A stretch of 64,000 nt of DNA, taken from assembly GCA_014529385.2 (NCBI GenBank), contig CM043960.1:40156281-40220280 (forward strand). Direction: 5' to 3'. Position 1 is the first letter of the stretch. Each line of letters begins with the position of its first letter. Shown one piece after another: positions 62,091-64,000 of this stretch. The translations under genes were made by a program, and so were the position numbers. The stretch is from Adiantum capillus-veneris (lineage: Eukaryota > Streptophyta > Polypodiopsida > Polypodiales > Pteridaceae). Under the pieces are notes generated by a model. That model saw only the letters and a list, made by a program, of their open reading frames with translations, did no database searches and had not been told where the DNA came from.

Positions 62091-64000
62091 CGTCCTCGGA
62101 GGTCAAATATGACCTATGGGACCAAAGTTACATGTGATGTAGTATGTGTACGGCTGATGAGTGACTCTCGATGCTCCAAAATTGTAGTGATGAGAGTCGC
62201 AATGGAGAGCCCACACTTTGGCTGGGAGAGGAAAGTGTGTAGGTCTAAGTTATGGCTGAAAATGTGAGAGAAGCAAGTTCGGATGTGATCAAAAGATGAG
62301 CACTCTAGTAGTGTGTGGTACTCAGACTCTCGAACTTGCAGTGAGCATAATGTGCACAATCGATTTGACTCTTCTCCATTGCCCCAACGCCCTATCTCGC
62401 ATCGAAGGAAATGGGAGCTAAGCCGAATTGCTGCGATAGTGCATATCGCGGACAAGGGAATAGGCTCAAGCATGTAAGTGTGAGTACGGTTTCCTCTCTC
62501 AGCGAAGAACATGGTTTTGTAGTTGGGGGCAATATAGGTGGTGTAATGTATAAAGCGTGACCCACCGGATTTCTCCCAAGCCGTAATACATTGGCGTTGT
62601 AGAAAAGCTTCATTCACTTGAGAGTCAATTGAAGCATCATGTAGCAAGTGTAATGCATCCCATCTCCCAAACCACTTCTTTATGTCTTGCATCCATCCCG
62701 TGCTCAAGATCTTGCTTTTATGCGTCTTTTGAACTTTTTTGCTTGCTTCCCATGCAATTGTAGGAAGTCGATGTGAGGGGCTTTGACGCATCTTTATCAT
62801 GTACTCCACAACCCTTTCCATGCCCATAACCTCAATTGGAAGAGATCCCGACTCAAGAAGTAGGAGCATATATGGTATTTGTGTCTTAACTTGGAGAAAG
62901 TTTGTAAGAAAACGCTTTTGGACATTCTCAAACTCTTTCCAAGTAGACTTTGAGATGCTCCCACCCCACACTTCAACTCCATAAAGAAGAACCGGTGTCA
63001 CCAATGCATCAAAAAGATACTTCTTGAGAACCCAACACTTGATGTTTCCCGCATTACACATGTTCTCAAATGCATAATATGCTCTCTTTCCCGCTTCCAA
63101 TCGACGCATAGCACATTCATGCCACTTGTGATTGGATGGAACCTCAAGGCCAAGGTACTTAAAGCTCTCAACAACTTCAAGTGTCTCGTTGTTGTACACA
63201 ATGCATGGCTTCTCCTTATGGTTGGTTTTCACAAGCATAACCTTTGTTTTGGATTCATTTACAATCAGCCCACTATGCAAGCAAAAGTTCTCAAGGACAA
63301 CCATAAGCTTTTGTGCATCTTCTAAAGTGTGTGCTAGAAGCACTACATCATCCGCATACAACAAAAGCATGATTACCGCATTGCAAATAGTGACCTCTTC
63401 AATGCCTTCTTCTTGCATAAAGTCAAGTACCATTTGTTCCAATTGATCGATGCATAGACCAAAGAGAGTTGGTGACAATGGACATCCTTGTTTAACCCCA
63501 ATAGTGCTTACAAAAATTTCTGAAATTTCTCTTCCCATGCGCAATTGACAAATCACCTTCTCATAGATTCGAGAAACCGCAAGCATAAACTCACTTGGCA
63601 CTTGGAGTTCTTCCATCCTTCTCCACAAATTGTTACGTGGAATCATATCAAAGGCTTTTTTAAAGTCCACAAAACAACAATACAATCGCTTGCCTTTCAA
63701 CCGACTTTCCTCCATGAGAACACGAAGAGTGACAAGATGATCAATGGTGCTATGGCATCGACGAAAACCCGCTTGTCCCTTTGCACGCTTGTCATTCTCT
63801 TCAGCCCAATCACTCAATTTCATCTCCATTATGCACCCAAATAACTTTGCCATAAGAGACCCAATCATTATAGTCCGGTAGTTGCTTACATTCTTTACAT
63901 CCCCTCCTTTATGCAAAGGCTTAACCCAATTAGTACTCCAATCATAAGGCATACCATGTTGAAGTGCAAGGTTGAACATATTACACATCCACTCATGGGT
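62083..64000 (-). mobile_element. L1-like LINE, 3' part, running off the right edge
   Basis: One open reading frame (62114-63988, open to the window edge region) followed by a very short 3' end (GAGGACGATAATAAAATC on the minus strand) and then a TCTA/TC simple-repeat tail. Such microsatellite-like tails are typical of some LINEs. The endonuclease lies beyond the window. The fragment at 18140-19440 is the same family. Confidence 0.85.
62114..63988 (-). CDS. LINE ORF2 reverse transcriptase (partial, open)
   Basis: 624 residues without a stop. RT motifs in order: NWVKPLHKGGDVKNVSNYRT (~20-40), KGQAGFRRCHSTIDHL (~70-85), FVDFKKAFDMIPRNN (motif A, ~107-121), GVKQGCPLSPTLFGLCIDQL (motif B, ~164-183), YADDVVLLAHT (motif C, ~213-223), GLIVNESKTKVML and KYLGLEV. 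The C-terminal half has the LLYGVEVWGGS block and a zinc-knuckle CTLCSLQVRESEYHTLLEC (~540-560), typical of plant L1-type ORF2. ORF2 nicks target DNA and copies its RNA into it. The first Met shown is internal; the true start and the endonuclease lie past 64000. It is the best-preserved coding sequence in the window. Confidence 0.9.
   Translation of the reverse strand: MCNMFNLALQHGMPYDWSTNWVKPLHKGGDVKNVSNYRTIMIGSLMAKLFGCIMEMKLSDWAEENDKRAKGQAGFRRCHSTIDHLVTLRVLMEESRLKGKRLYCCFVDFKKAFDMIPRNNLWRRMEELQVPSEFMLAVSRIYEKVICQLRMGREISEIFVSTIGVKQGCPLSPTLFGLCIDQLEQMVLDFMQEEGIEEVTICNAVIMLLLYADDVVLLAHTLEDAQKLMVVLENFCLHSGLIVNESKTKVMLVKTNHKEKPCIVYNNETLEVVESFKYLGLEVPSNHKWHECAMRRLEAGKRAYYAFENMCNAGNIKCWVLKKYLFDALVTPVLLYGVEVWGGSISKSTWKEFENVQKRFLTNFLQVKTQIPYMLLLLESGSLPIEVMGMERVVEYMIKMRQSPSHRLPTIAWEASKKVQKTHKSKILSTGWMQDIKKWFGRWDALHLLHDASIDSQVNEAFLQRQCITAWEKSGGSRFIHYTTYIAPNYKTMFFAERGNRTHTYMLEPIPLSAICTIAAIRLSSHFLRCEIGRWGNGEESNRLCTLCSLQVRESEYHTLLECSSFDHIRTCFSHIFSHNLDLHTFLSQPKCGLSIATLITTILEHRESLISRTHTTSHVTLVP

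Noticed and set aside
61165-62106. 313-residue and 179-residue Leu/Ser-rich open frames
   Set aside because: They are translations of a GA/CT microsatellite; all frames of such a repeat stay open.

Overview
The window is transposon-dense, gene-poor eukaryotic DNA, almost certainly from a land plant. The evidence is a plant-type Ty3/Gypsy chromovirus with an initiator-methionine tRNA primer site, CACTA (En/Spm) transposase genes with DUF4216 and DUF4218 domains, an L1-like LINE, a Mutator-type element with 9-bp target duplications, spliceosomal GT-AG introns, and many long GA/CT, AC and poly-C tracts. I cannot name the species. No intact cellular gene is visible. Satellite DNA, nested elements and pseudogenes suggest heterochromatin, possibly pericentromeric.

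Layout. 1-2706 is a tandem satellite of about 180 bp whose units are large palindromes organised as a four-unit higher-order repeat. 2707-5800 (minus) is a decayed CACTA element, followed by a plus-strand fragment of another (5950-6296). 6297-15554 (minus) is a Ty3/Gypsy chromovirus with a 3.7-kb 5' LTR, a truncated 3' LTR and a broken pol. It sits in an exon of an unfamiliar transposase-like gene ('gene B', copy 1, 15555-17300), which faces a convergent 'gene A' fragment (17462-17810). 18140-19440 is a LINE fragment. 23.65-33.28 kb is flanked by a 36-bp inverted repeat and holds unknown coding segments, a frameshifted CENH3-like histone H3 gene, GATCAC hairpin repeats, and a fuller copy of the convergent A/B pair (A plus 28126-30044, B minus 32968-30107).

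34227-54241 is a solo LTR of the same chromovirus family, bounded by TTGTT duplications, with two later insertions: a 14,631-bp Mutator-like element (37411-52041; 9-bp duplication ATGATAGTC, 54-bp terminal inverted repeats) and a 1,340-bp CACTA-type non-autonomous element (52281-53620). The Mutator-like element carries broken copies of ribosomal protein eL14 and of a SWIB-domain protein, a MITE, hairpins and long microsatellites, but no transposase I can recognise. 56600-60230 (minus) is a fuller CACTA TNP2-like transposase in pieces. 61190-62090 is a GA-rich tract adjoining the 3' end of a LINE reverse-transcriptase ORF (62114-63988, running off the right edge).

How the parts relate: nearly every recognisable ORF belongs to a mobile element. 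Order of insertion can be read from the nesting: CACTA and A/B elements are old, chromovirus LTRs land in them, and the Mutator-like and small CACTA elements land in the solo LTR. Four points stand out: the convergent A/B element as a candidate undescribed transposon, the giant Mutator-like element, the CENH3-like pseudogene, and a 54-codon open frame conserved inside the chromovirus LTR that looks like a spliced first gag exon.
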